A DNA stretch of 64,000 bases from contig BROG01000140.1 in the NCBI GenBank assembly GCA_030159075.1, positions 1,266,512-1,330,511 on the forward strand, written 5' to 3'. Source of the stretch: Atrina japonica. Lineage: Eukaryota; Mollusca; Bivalvia; Pterioida; Pinnidae. Positions within the stretch are counted from its first letter, which is position 1, and every line of letters starts with the position of its first letter. Under the pieces are notes generated by a model. It searched no databases. It had not been told where the DNA came from and saw only the letters and a program-made list of their open reading frames with translations. Made by a program: the position numbers and the translations under genes. This document shows, in pieces, positions 11,486-22,132 of this stretch.

Positions 11486-11561
11486 ATCACTTGCGTTTTG
11501 GGAATCGAATAAAATACATCGAGGAAATTTACAGAAATATCTCTGTTAATTTTATTCAGGT
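11486..11561 (+). repeat. 76-bp exon-like repeat, copy B
   Basis: About 96% identical to 10545-10620 and open in the same frame. The bases after the shared CAG|GT are TAAA, a weaker donor than in copy A. Differences change a Gly codon to Glu, a Phe to Ile and an Ile to Asn. Confidence 0.5.
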
Positions 11562-11632
11562 TAAAGCCTTATCGGCATCGACAAAAAAAAAATTACACTT
11601 AATTCAGCACACGAAGAGTCCAATAGTGAGTG

Positions 11633-11634
<2 letters not shown>

Positions 11635-11710
<76 letters not shown>
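11635..11710. repeat. (TA)n microsatellite
   Basis: Nearly uninterrupted TA run of about 75 bp. Confidence 0.98.
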
Positions 11711-11712
<2 letters not shown>

Positions 11713-12668
11713 TTGCCTGCCGTGTTCTATATGTCTCTGCACTGATCTCCTGAGATTTTTATTTGTTCAACTTTTTATATACATTTGATATTTATTGATA
11801 TATGTGATGCATATGTCCGAAATTATAAATGATATGACATATTTCTATTTTCTAAAAGTATTTATATTACATATTACGGCAACAACCATTTTATTCTTTT
11901 TTAATTTCATATATAAATTTTATTTGAATTTTAATGGAAAAGACTACTTTCGTTTGGTTTAGAAGTTATACGGGATATTAAATATATGAACAAGAAATGC
12001 ATCATTTCGGTTACAAGATAATACAAAAGTCTATGAATACTCTGTAGACAGTGAACATTTTAGGAGTTATCTCCCTTGAAGAAATATGCCTCAGTTCTAG
12101 TGCTCATTTGTTCTCATTCTAACGCTTATCTATTGCGTAAAATGTTCTTACTTTTGGTCATAGTTTGAAAGATTTTATTTGTACTTGATAAAAAGAATTA
12201 CATAAATATGAATTTCAATCAACTTTGCAAACGTAATGTTCTAGTAATCTAATCTATTGTAGTAGGGAGCGTTATAGCAAGCATAGCAATATTGTTCGGC
12301 GACTTGTAGAAAGATCTACCTCGATTCAACATATCTGCGACTGTATCTTTAACAAACTTGCATTGAAATCCTTCAGAGACGGTATAAAATTATTGCAATA
12401 GATAAAAGTCTTGTGGAAAAGATGAAATATATACATTTCTATGTAATACTTTAGAACCTCAGATACAGTTCAATCAAAATGCTTGATCTACATCGTATTC
12501 TGAAACTCCAGATGCTCTCTAAGGATGCACAAAACAATGACAGTAATTTCTGTATTTCATCATTAACTCTCCTTTGTGATCCTAAAATGACTGACACGGA
12601 CAAAAATGTACTCATGTGTTAGGGAAGACATGACCCGAAATCAGGACGAAATGAGAAAGCTACATAAA
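11711..12668. other. unassigned A+T-rich DNA
   Basis: No gene or repeat recognised. Confidence 0.5.
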
Positions 12669-13540
12669 TAGCAAACACATACACCCACGTACGCAAACAA
12701 CCACGCCACAATGTTCGCAATCAACCATCCCATACAACACGTAATCATACCATACAACACGCACGCAAAGAACCTCCAACATACAACATGCAAATAACCA
12801 CCCCATACAACACACAATGCAAACAACCACCCACATACAACACGCACACAACCACCCACACACAACACGCACACAACCACCCATATCAACGCGCAAACAA
12901 CCACCCACATATAACAAGCAAACAACCACTCACACACAACATGCAAACAACCAACCCCATACAACACACAATGCAAACAACCACCCCAAACAACACGCAA
13001 ACAACCATCCCTACACAACACGCAAACAACCATGTACACACAAAACACAACCACCCCATACAACATGCAAACAACCACCCACATACAACATACAAACACT
13101 CACCCTATACAACAATCAAATAACCAACTCATACAACACGCAAACAACCATTCACATACAACACATAAACAACCACTCACATACAACACGAAAACAACCA
13201 CTCACATACAACACGAAAACAACCATTTACATACAACACACAAATAACCACCCCATATAACACGCAAACAACCACCAACATACAAACAACCACTCATATA
13301 CAACATTCAAACACCCATCCCATACAACATTCAAACACCCATCCCATACAACATGGAAACAATCACCCACATACAACACGCAAACAATTACCCACATACA
13401 ACACGCAAACAACCAACAACATATAACATGCAAACAACCAATCACAGACAATACACAAACAACCACCCCATACAACACGCAAACAACAACGTCATACAAC
13501 ACGCAAACAACCACCACATAAAACACTCATGCAAACAACC
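12669..13540. repeat. 25-bp CA-rich minisatellite
   Basis: Degenerate tandem array with the core AACAACCACCCACATACAAC, unit close to 25 bp. Virtually no G except in the CACG of many units, so both strands show long open frames (up to 152 codons on minus and 147 on plus) that are compositional artefacts. Confidence 0.95.
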
Positions 13541-13589
13541 ATCTTCATACAGAACTGGAACACGAATGAGATGCGATATGCTAAATAGA

Positions 13590-14000
13590 TACACTGATGT
13601 TATTAACAATACCAAAGTTACAATTTTACAAAGGAGTCCAAAACCAAAGCTCAAGACGATCGTTTCTGCCAATGCAAGTTCATCAGTATATGTAAAAAGT
13701 GATATCATGCAAGACCAAATTATAAATCTAAATATGTTGCCAAATCCGTCTAAGAGTACCCACGTTACTGTAAAATGAATCCATCAAAAGTATCTTACCT
13801 TTTGAGAAGATGAATTTATCTAAACGAAATATGACTTTACTTTGAAATAATGGGCTGGTACCGAAATACCAGTTACTGGGCTTACGTAAAGCCTCGCGGA
13901 CTCAGACGGTCTACCAGCAGTGGTAACGACCAAGTGGTTATAAATATCATTAACAATACCGAACTTACAGTTTTATAAAGGAGCCCAAAACAAAAAGTAG
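13590..14000 (-). mobile_element. hammerhead-repeat (retrozyme-like) copy 1
   Basis: Minus-strand copy of a dispersed repeat found at least six times in the window. The landmark TAACAATACC occurs near 13604 and again near 13951, giving a unit of 347 bp plus a partial second unit, i.e. a tandem arrangement. It carries the motif CAGAAACGATCGTCTTGAGC on the minus strand. The stem I partner is degenerate, so this copy is probably not cleavage-competent. Confidence 0.65.
13649..13692 (-). ncRNA. degenerate hammerhead-ribozyme-like motif 1
   Basis: Read on the minus strand: CTGATGA, a short stem-loop, GAAAC, GATC, GTC, then TTGAGC. The 5' strand that should pair with TTGAGC is replaced by unrelated sequence, so stem I is lost. 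Confidence 0.45.
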
Positions 14001-14154
14001 TGATATAAAAATAATTGAAATACCAAATAAATAAATAAATGCAAAGAAAAACAGAAGTAAAATGAACAAAACTATGTGAAACTAGCAAAAGCTGCAAAGT
14101 TAAATCACTTTAACTAACAAAAACATGTTCAACTGTACGCTAAAATTCGTAAAG

Positions 14155-14255
<101 letters not shown>

Positions 14256-14284
14256 AGTGTTTCATTCACAGCTACACATATTCG

Positions 14285-16060
14285 TGTTCAAGACGATACC
14301 TGCGTTCAGCCATATTTTAAACTGAAGACCACGCCTTGAATTTCATATAGCTATACACCTAGCATTGCATCCAAGCTATTCAATTACAAAAGAGTTTTGC
14401 AGTGCATAGAAATCAACCATCTTCTACACAAGACCGTCACATGTTCTTGTTCATCATCTCACCGTCAAATATAAGCCTATCGGGCATGTCATAACCATCG
14501 ACGTTTCTATTGTTGAAAATGGAAATCTCAAAATTCTTTTAAGAGGTCCTAAATACCGCGAAGCCCGTTCCTTTAATTGACACCAGAATTTCAGTTTAGT
14601 TATGAATTCTGTCGAAGATTATGCCAGACGATGGGCCAAACATGAAGACGTGGAACCAGACACTTTGTCCGAATGGCTAGAAGCTGTACGATGGTTGATA
14701 AAATTCGAAAACTTAAAGGAACTATGAATACACGTTATCCATCTGTATTTAGTGATCCAGAAGTAGTAACTGAACTGGATAGATTACATGACCAATATGT
14801 ACTGGTACCAGCAGACAAAGCCTCAAATAAATATAGTTTTTATTTACAAGGCACATTACTATAATTGTTTAATAGAAGAACTAGGGTTTATTACGAATTC
14901 TGGTAATCCTGCATACACACGTAGTTCATTTTCAAAGGACGAGATCCTTCAAAATCACGTGCCCGTATTACGCTCTTTTGATGTACCCACAACGGATACT
15001 GATTTTGAGCTACCATATTTATTTTGGATGCCTTAACTTCATAAAACCCCATATAAGCAGAGATACATAGCAGGATCCAGCAAATGTCTACCAAATTGAT
15101 TGGTTATCATGATACTTATTTTGTCAAACACCACTCTGATTCTACACATAAATACACTGACGTTGATATAAAAACATGCTGGAATTTCTAATAGACAATA
15201 TATTTGTAATGTTCGGAGACGTGGTATTTCAACAAACTGGCGGCATTCCTATGGGAACAAATTGTGCCCCTTTGTGGCCGACCTGTTCCTTTATTCAAAC
15301 GAAGCAGACTTCATTCAGAAAATGCTGAATCAAAAGAAGAAAAAACTAGCGGTGTCCTTTAATTTCACATTTAGATATATCGACGACCTTTTGTCAATTA
15401 ATAATGACAATTTTCATACATATGTCAATCCGATATATCCCAACGAACTAGAAATTAAAATTACAACAGAATCAAGCACACTTACACATTTTACTTACTA
15501 TATACACAGACGGGAAATTGGCAACTAAGCTATACGATAAACGGACGATCCCATCGTAAATTTTCCACATTTAAGTAGTAACATCCCACAGTCAACCACA
15601 TATGGAGTTTATATTTCACAAATGATCAGATATGCCAGGGCGTGTTTAACAGATGAATATTTCATATACAGATGTAAACTACTCAGTGACAAATTAATGA
15701 CACAGGGATATCGAAACCCGCGTTTGATGTCAACGTTCCGAAAATTTTACGGTCGGTATAATAACCTTGTTTGCTATTAATGTTTCACTAAGTGAAATGT
15801 TGAGTTGCCTTTTCGTTGGCGGTTGTTGAGACGTCTGTACCGATTGTGACGAGGATTCGTTCATTTGGACTTGACTGTGGACTCACGTCGGGTGTGACCG
15901 GTCGACAGTGGATGCTTACTCCTCCATGGCACATGATACCACCTATTGGTTTCCAGAGGTCCGTTTTTGTCCACTTTTGCCAGATTTGTATCTGTGTCCT
16001 GGATATCCTAAAGATTTATACTTTTGTATCCGAGATGTTTTATATTCAACAAAAAATAGA
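14285..16060 (+). mobile_element. PLE copy 1, internally deleted and frameshifted (Naiad-type)
   Basis: A dead Penelope-like retroelement, truncated at the 5' side so that the GIY-YIG endonuclease is missing. Recognisable in order: the linker with a CxC motif (CSC near 14432), the block ending in VEPDTLSEW (near 14650), the RT block LVPADKASN (near 14800), GIPMGTNCAP (near 15243), the catalytic RYIDDLL with YIDD codons at 15376-15387, a thumb-like C-terminal region and the conserved 3' untranslated block around GTGACCGGTCGACAG (15894-15908). The part between GSSKC and the GYxDTYF region, which should hold the first catalytic Asp, is deleted. Several frameshifts and stops occur, including TGA where the full-length relative has TGG (near 14577). 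It lies directly downstream of a TA microsatellite. Confidence 0.88.
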
Positions 16061-16272
16061 TTCATAAATACATGTTATCATGCAATTTACAAATTATCAA
16101 TTGAAAATTATCATTTGGTGTCACATGGTTAGCAATTCTTTATCCCGTATTCTATTGGTTTCAGTGATTATTGCAGATCTTTGCAAATCATTACAAGCTA
16201 GTGAATTTGATTTTGACGAAGATTTCAAAATTTCATTGAATTCATTATAATTGATTTGGCCAATCCAACATT
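16061..16272. other. unassigned DNA
   Basis: No feature recognised between the PLE 3' end and the 25-bp repeat. Confidence 0.5.
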
Positions 16273-16401
16273 AATTTAAGATATAGGGCTAATAATGAAT
16301 TTAAGATATAGGGCTAATAATGAATTTAAGATATAGGGATAATAATGAATTTAAGATATAGGGCTAATAATGAATTTAAGATATAGGGCTAATAATGAAT
16401 T
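16273..16401. repeat. 25-bp tandem repeat, five copies
   Basis: Five nearly identical units containing TTTAAGATATAGGGCTAATA, starting at 16273 and every 25 bases. One unit has GGGAT for GGGCT. Confidence 0.95.
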
Positions 16402-17500
16402 TCAAATACATGTACTAGATGAGTGCACTTTATGTTGAAACGCTTTGAAATTCATTGAAAAACGATAAAAAGGTCAAATAGAATGTCTAGACAGTATCGG
16501 AAGTGGGTATTTACTTGTCGTGTATTATTATACCAATATACACGTTTTTAATTTTTAAACCATCACAACTTCCAAATGTCAGTCTGGATAATGTTAACAA
16601 CCGGCGTTTTGTTGCGAAGTTGTTTTTAATTGTGGTTTGACATACTAACAAGTAACATAGTCATGGTTTTTAATGGCTTATACTAGTACATCACATGCTT
16701 GATTTGTTCTAAGCAATGACTTTGTGATAAAATCAGCAAATGTATAGGTATGTATATAGATTTTATTCAGCGTGATAATCAGTGGATTGTTCAGCTGGTG
16801 AAACTTACACAATGAAGGAAACATGACACTGATAATCAGTTGACAACATGTTGCCTAGTAACGTCCTCGGCAATGAGTTGATATTAAATTGATATTTGAG
16901 TGTATAATCGTAAACATATTAATTAGCCAGGTACGGAGTATTATTATACCGTGAAATGTCATATATTTCAGAAAGTTCATTTTACACCTGTCTCTCTATC
17001 TGACTGTCTTTTTTCATAGGTTGTCTGTTTTTGTGCTGCCAGATAGCACCACTGCATATTTACAACACAGAACAGTTGTCTGGTATATACAACTATATAG
17101 TTTTCATACATGTTCTACAAAAGTAAAATTATTTTACTTCTCCTACAATGACTACATGCATAGTTAATTGGCTTATTTAATAAAAGGGGCATTGGCTGTA
17201 TTTAACGAAAGATATTTCGAAAATTTTCTACTGTAAAAACTTGTACTTGATGTACAACAAGAAATAAGAACTACACACCGACATTCAAATATTACATTCC
17301 TATTTTATGAATATAATGTCAGGTCAATTATGGTATGTATATACAAATAGTAGGTTGAATTAATTGATTGCAAGTGAATAACTTCAATCAATTTTTACAA
17401 AATATATAGGGAATTCAGAATTTACATTGTAGTGTGTATTTTTTTTTCGTTGTTGAACATCAAGTACAAGTTGTAAATGTAGTAAATATCGAAATGATAA
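16402..17500. other. unassigned A+T-rich DNA
   Basis: No gene or repeat recognised. Confidence 0.5.
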
Positions 17501-17508
17501 TTTGGTAA

Positions 17509-17575
17509 AGCGCAAGATGATCGTTTCTATCAATAAGACTTCTAAAAAAAATCATATATAATCAGTTGAGCTCCT
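17509..17575 (-). ncRNA. disrupted hammerhead-like motif 2
   Basis: On the minus strand, GAGCTCAACTGAT is separated from GAAGTCTTATTGATAGAAAC by about 18 extra bases inside the first core segment, so the catalytic core is broken. Confidence 0.4.
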
Positions 17576-17664
17576 ACTTAAATAGATTTTCTGAATGGAA
17601 ACTGGTATAAACAAAGCCCAAATAATAAATTTAAATGCATAGCCAAATCCGTCTATTTTAAATT

Positions 17665-17711
17665 GCAGCTCAATTGATGAAGGCTAATTGTCAGAAACGA
17701 TCGTCTTGAGC
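17665..17711 (+). ncRNA. hammerhead-like motif 3, core mutated
   Basis: GCTCAA and TTGAGC can form a 6-bp stem I around the core; GAAAC, GATC and GTC are present. The first core base is changed (TTGATGA instead of CTGATGA), which would be expected to abolish cleavage. Confidence 0.5.
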
Positions 17712-17825
17712 ATTATAACTTTGGTATCATGTTTATAATACTTATAACCACTATGTCGTTGCCACTGCTGGTGGACCGTTTGAGTTCCCGAGGGTATACG
17801 TAAACCTAGTACCTGGTATTTCGGT

Positions 17826-17948
17826 TTTGATTTTGATTTTTTGTTTTACGCCATACTCAACAATCTTTCAGTCATATGATGGTGTCCAGTTTTTATTGGT
17901 GGAGGAGAAACCCCGGTTACCCGGGTAAAGACCATCGACCTTCCGCAA
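17826..17948 (-). mobile_element. SINE 3' fragment with 11-bp target duplication
   Basis: Read on the minus strand it contains the ACCCGGGTAACC region, GATTGTTGAGTATGGCGTAA and an A-rich tail, as in a common bivalve SINE. It is bracketed by perfect 11-bp repeats GGTATTTCGGT (17815-17825 and 17949-17959). It interrupts a ribozyme-bearing repeat and is therefore younger. Confidence 0.85.
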
Positions 17949-18160
17949 GGTATTTCGGTACCAGCTGATAATCTTATACTAAAGTAATATTTGACACTGA
18001 TAACACCATTTAAATTTAAAGTTTTCTAAAGCTAAGACAGTCATATTTTTACAGTGGTTACTCTTAGACGGATTTCGGCTACACTATTAGATTTATGATT
18101 TGACCTTGTATGATACCACTTTCTCTTAATAAAATACATATAGGCCTACATTTTAAATTG

Positions 18161-18206
18161 GAGCTCAACTGATGAAGTCTAATTGACAGAAACGATCGTC
18201 TTTAGC
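18161..18206 (+). ncRNA. hammerhead-ribozyme-like motif 4, best preserved core
   Basis: In order: GAGCTCAA (stem I 5' strand), CTGATGA (core), a GTC/GAC stem around TAATT (stem II), GAAAC (core), GATC closed by an ACG/CGT pairing (short stem III), GTC as cleavage triplet, then TTTAGC (stem I 3' strand, one mismatch to GCTCAA). The order fits a type I hammerhead with minimal stem III as reported in PLEs and retrozymes. A caveat is that the first stem II pair would be A-A rather than the usual G-C. Confidence 0.55.
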
Positions 18207-18435
18207 ATTATAACTTTGGTGTTATGTTTAAAAAGATGAGTACCTTTGCTTTTGAAGAAAGTAGAATTTAAATTGTGAAATCAGAGCGAAATATTACTTT
18301 AGTATAAGATTATCAGCTGGTACCGAAGAACTAATGTATACCCCTGGGGACTCAAACGGTCCACCAGTAGTGGCAACGACCGAGTGGTTATAAATATTAT
18401 AAACATAATACCAACTTCATCAGTTGAGGTATTTA

Positions 18436-19149
18436 TTTTGCCTTTGCCTTATTTATATAATCCAAATATCTCATATCATATATAATAACTGACTGATAGG
18501 CCATTTAAATATTATATTGTAATATTGTATCATATTGACAACAAAACAGGATTGACATTCCGGAATTTATGTTTCATCAGGTTATAAATGTATAAACAGT
18601 ATCGACTTATTTATATAAATATTATGTTTCTTTAGTTTTTCCATTTGTTTATTTCTTTGTTGTTTGCGTTGACCTTACCTCCTGCAATTAAAAGGACTTT
18701 TCAATAATACAATACTATCGAATTTCTTCTGAACAAAGCGATCTTAAATGAGTTATTCTATAAATGTCATCAAATACACACAATTTTGGATATTTCAGTC
18801 TATACTAAAATGAAATTCGAATACTATTTCGCAATATTTTCTTTTCTGGAAAAATATATTTTATGTGACATGTGTTTGTTTGTTTTAACAAAGGTTATTC
18901 TGAGGCTGTAAAGTGTCTGACTGAATTGTAGTTTATACAGATTTTCTTAAACATTACTGAACAAAATACGCCTTTGTAAAGGACTTTCCAGAAAATCTTT
19001 ATTATGAAAAGATCTTATAGTCGTAAATGGATAACTTTTGATCAGGAAAACACCGTGAAATTAAGTTTTTGTCTTCCTGTCAATCAGTACAAATAGTTTA
19101 TACACAATATCTAAGATACAGTTCTGAAAAGAGGCCAAAAGAAATGTCC
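18436..19149. other. unassigned A+T-rich DNA
   Basis: No gene or repeat recognised. Confidence 0.5.
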
Positions 19150-19300
19150 AACAGTTGAACTCCAATTTAAAATAAATGTATATTTTCTAAAGACAACATT
19201 TCAACATACAAGGCCAAATAATAAATCTAAATGCATGGTAAAGTCATTCCAAGAGAAATCACCACAATAAGGCGATAATCTTAGCTGTTGAAGAATATAC
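19150..19300 (-). mobile_element. decayed hammerhead-repeat fragment
   Basis: Minus-strand remnant sharing CAGTTGAACTCCAATTT-like sequence, ACAAGGCCAAATAATAAATC and the TAGCTGTTGAAGAA end with the better copies. The ribozyme core is missing. Confidence 0.55.
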
Positions 19301-19550
19301 ATGTTTATATACAGAGGATGAATAATGCTGATGTAAGAGAAGCATCACAGAGATAATTTACTTTGAAAATGTATCTTCTGAGGACTCTAAATGAAATTTA
19401 AGGACATCTGCTCCCAGGTTGTTACTTCACACACATAGTAAGTTCGACTAATAGTATAGACTGGTATTTTGGATAGCACCTTCTTGTTATATACACATTA
19501 CAAAGCTTGGTATTTAAAAGGTATAACTAATATGCTATTTTAACTCAAGG

Positions 19551-19732
19551 CTCAGGTGAGTTATTGTCATCACCGTCCGTCTTCGGTGTCGTCCGTGTCC
19601 GACTTTTTAACAAAAACTCTTCTTTTCTGAAACTGACTGACAGATTTGGGCCAAACTTGCCAGAATGTTAATTTGTTAAATGTCTATAAGGTTCATTCAT
19701 TTTGTGTCGAATCCAATGTGGCCGTCATGACA
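19551..19732. repeat. bivalve dispersed repeat (CTCAGGTGAG type)
   Basis: Begins CTCAGGTGAGTTATTGTCAT and continues through a TCCGTCTTCGG-type stretch to TTCTTTTCTGAAACTGACTG and GCCAAACTTGCCAGAATG. I recognise this as a very common bivalve interspersed repeat of unclear class. It runs directly into a PLE fragment. Confidence 0.6.
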
Positions 19733-19838
19733 AAAATGGACATTACTTATAAAAATCTTTTCAAAGCTACACGCGTTACAAACGATAGCTGTTCTGAACA
19801 GAAACGTTTTTTCCTTAAACTTAAAGTCACATTCGGGG
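19733..19838 (+). mobile_element. PLE copy 2, short 5'-side fragment
   Basis: Encodes RVTNDSCSEQKRFFLKLK, matching residues at the end of the endonuclease-linker region of the PLE at 59619-61000. Here the frame stays open across the point where the 59.6-kb copy has a one-base insertion, so this fragment documents the original reading frame. Confidence 0.75.
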
Positions 19839-20418
19839 ACCGTTATTGTAATGTTTGACATTTTCATTAGAAAAACACTCATAACCGACGAAAATGAAAA
19901 AAAAGATGTACTAATGGAGGTATAAAGGGATTTCGTAGGAATTCTTAAATTTACCTTAGTGAACAAGCGATATAAAGCGGGTGTGCTTGATTCACCGCGA
20001 GAGTACTGTTCCGGCACATGCTGTCGGCATCTTCTCCGCACTAGAGCTCTAATTGTTGTATCAATAAATTACGATATTTGAAAATCAAACTGTAACAGTT
20101 ATTGTATATACATGTGAAGTCATCTTTCAGTTCAAACACATTTATTACTGTGTGTGCTGAATCAACAATAAAATTTTGGTTTAAACCCTGAAACCCACAT
20201 TTTGCCTTTATTAAAGCAGCATTAGCGGCGGCTAGGGCGTGATTTTTTCTTTAAGTGATAATATATCCTTATATAAAGATAAAAAGTTCTCATTAATTAC
20301 ACTTGCACACACTGGCTTGTTTAAAAGTTTTACGAATTTGAAAATACTAAATATTATTAGTGGAAATGTAAAAAAAAAACAAAAAAAACATGGTATTGTG
20401 GGCAATATTCATACCGAT
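19839..20418. other. unassigned DNA
   Basis: No recognisable feature. A slightly GC-richer stretch at 19960-20045 is open on the minus strand (114 codons, 19697-20041) but matches nothing I know. Confidence 0.4.
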
Positions 20419-20477
20419 GTCATGTTGTAAATTTTGAATTTACGGGGTAGGTGTGAATACAAAATTTACAACATCAC
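20419..20477. mobile_element. about 59-bp palindromic mini-element, copy A
   Basis: Arms GTCATGTTGTAAATTTT (20419-20435) and AAAATTTACAACATCAC (20461-20477) are complementary except at one position, around a GGGGTAGGTGTGAATAC loop region. A related copy sits inside SINE copy 2 at 22271-22333. Confidence 0.65.
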
Positions 20478-20499
20478 AAATTTACAACGACCTCACATT

Positions 20500-20702
20500 G
20501 GAAAGTTCGTAGACATGCGTAGTCATTTCTTTTCATTCTAATGGGATAAAAAGTATTTCAGGTGAATCCAATCTACCCGACTTTAGTAAATTTATTTATC
20601 TATTTGAGGAAAACACAAAATAAGACGGTAAAATAGTCCGATTTCTCTGGTGTCTATTTATGGTATTACTGGTCAACTCGTACACAAGTCAAATTGGCAC
20701 CG
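20500..20702. repeat. diverged repeat shared with 25040-25245
   Basis: The blocks CCTCACAT and CTCGTACACAAG occur in the same order and spacing range at 25040-25245, suggesting an old dispersed repeat. In both places it lies next to a PLE fragment. Class unknown. Confidence 0.45.
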
Positions 20703-20781
20703 AGTGATTTCGGATCTTCCGAAAATGGAAATCGGCAATAGTAGTATGGATTAATCGGCACTTAGAAATAACAGTTTTGGT

Positions 20782-21400
20782 AAGCACACACGCTTCATAC
20801 TTAGACATTTTACTTAATATAGACACAGACGGGAAATTAGCAACTAAGCTATACGATAAACGCGACGATTTCGGCTTTCCCCATCGTAAATTTTCCACAT
20901 TTAAGTAGTAATATCCCTCAGTCACCCGCATATGGAGTTTATATTTCACAAATGATCCGATATGCCAGGGCGTGCACAACATATGAAGATTTCATAAGCA
21001 GAGGTAAACTACTCACTGACAAATTATTGATACAGGGATATCGAAAACCGCGTTTAATGTCAAAGTTCCGCAAATTTTATGGTCGGTATAATAGGCTTGT
21101 TTGCGACTACTCTGTTTCACTAATTGAAATGTTGAGTTGCCCTTCGTTCGCGGTTGTTTAGACGTCTGTACCAATTGTGACGAGGATACACTCCTCACAT
21201 GTTTCATTGGACTTGACTGTGGACTCACAGCGGGTGTGACCGGTCGACAGGGGATGCTTACTCCGCCATGGCACCTGATCCCACCTCTTGGTTTCCAGAG
21301 GTCCGTGTTTGTCCATTTTTACCAGATTTGTATCTATGTCCTGGACATTCTATTGATTTATCGTTTGGTATCTGAAATTTTTATATTGATATTAATTAGA
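20782..21400 (+). mobile_element. PLE copy 2, 3' fragment
   Basis: Contains the C-terminal RT region (DTDGKLATKLYDKRDDFGF, AYGVYISQMIRYARACTTYE, FRKFYGRYNRLVCDYSVSL; frameshift near 20880) and the 3' untranslated block with GTGACCGGTCGACAGGGGAT. Everything upstream of the thumb-like region is absent. A TA microsatellite follows about 125 bp after the end. Confidence 0.85.
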
Positions 21401-21523
21401 AACTTTGAAAATGTCCATAATGGCACCAATGAAGATTCATCTCTATGAGGTCTATAAAGTAATTTTTATGAGCAAATCGAATAATTTAAGTGAAAAAATC
21501 GACTTATTGAATTACCTTACATT

Positions 21524-21525
<2 letters not shown>

Positions 21526-21613
<88 letters not shown>
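21526..21613. repeat. (TA)n microsatellite
   Basis: About 88 bp of TA with one register slip. Confidence 0.98.
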
Positions 21614-21615
<2 letters not shown>

Positions 21616-22132
21616 TTAAAGCTATTATTGCGTATTGCTATTGAACTTTATTGGCCATACAGGCGTTCGGATGCAATGAAAAGAACTAAAAGGATTCTAA
21701 ATTAAATGATTTTGTAATTACAGAGATAATGACGAAAACGTGGTTTTGTGAGGCCCCATCCTCATTCATTCTACCTGGCAATTCAAAGAAAAATGTAAGA
21801 GCACACCCACACACTACTAAAAATCTAAATTCGAATTATTTATATTCAAATACTAAATAACGCAGAATTTACACTCACACACACGCACACATTTAAGTAG
21901 ACTACTAAAAAAGTAAATTCGAATTATTCATATACATGTACTACACAATGCAGAATATATATACATATTTATATTATCGTAGTGTTGATAATAAAATTAA
22001 AACAATTTCCGAAATCTCTTGAACTTTCCGAAACTACTTGAGTACTAAATCACCATAAAAGACAATATAATATAGACCTATGAATTCTGTTTTATAGTAC
22101 CGATGTCACTAGGTGTCAATATGCATAATCTC
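21614..22132. other. unassigned A+T-rich DNA
   Basis: Contains two imperfect copies of a CTACTAAAAA(A)GTAAATTCGAATTAT-like segment about 90 bp apart (near 21815 and 21901) and nothing else recognisable. Confidence 0.4.

Larger units (their letters stand above)
17501..18435. mobile_element. hammerhead-repeat (retrozyme-like) cluster 2: inverted and tandem units
   Basis: A minus-strand partial unit (17509-17660) joins directly to plus-strand units (17661-18235), which switch back to a minus-strand partial unit (18236-18435). The two plus-strand ribozyme-like motifs start near 17665 and 18161. After removing the 123-bp SINE-tail insertion at 17826-17948, the unit is about 370 bp. Shared landmarks are GTTGCCACTGCTGGTGGACC, GGTATTTCGGTACCAGCTG, CTTAGACGGATTT and GGCCTTGTATGATACC. 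Such mixed tandem/inverted insertions are described for PLEs and elements using their machinery; the mobilising enzyme here is inferred. Confidence 0.7.

Noticed and set aside
12641..13260. 147-152 codon frames in the CA-rich 25-bp array
   Set aside because: Low-complexity translation on both strands with no conserved domain.
14560..14600. In-frame TGA in PLE copy 1 as possible selenocysteine, since some Naiads encode selenoproteins
   Set aside because: The full-length relative at 60.72 kb has TGG (Trp) at the same position, and this copy has many other disabling changes; no SECIS-like element was recognised.
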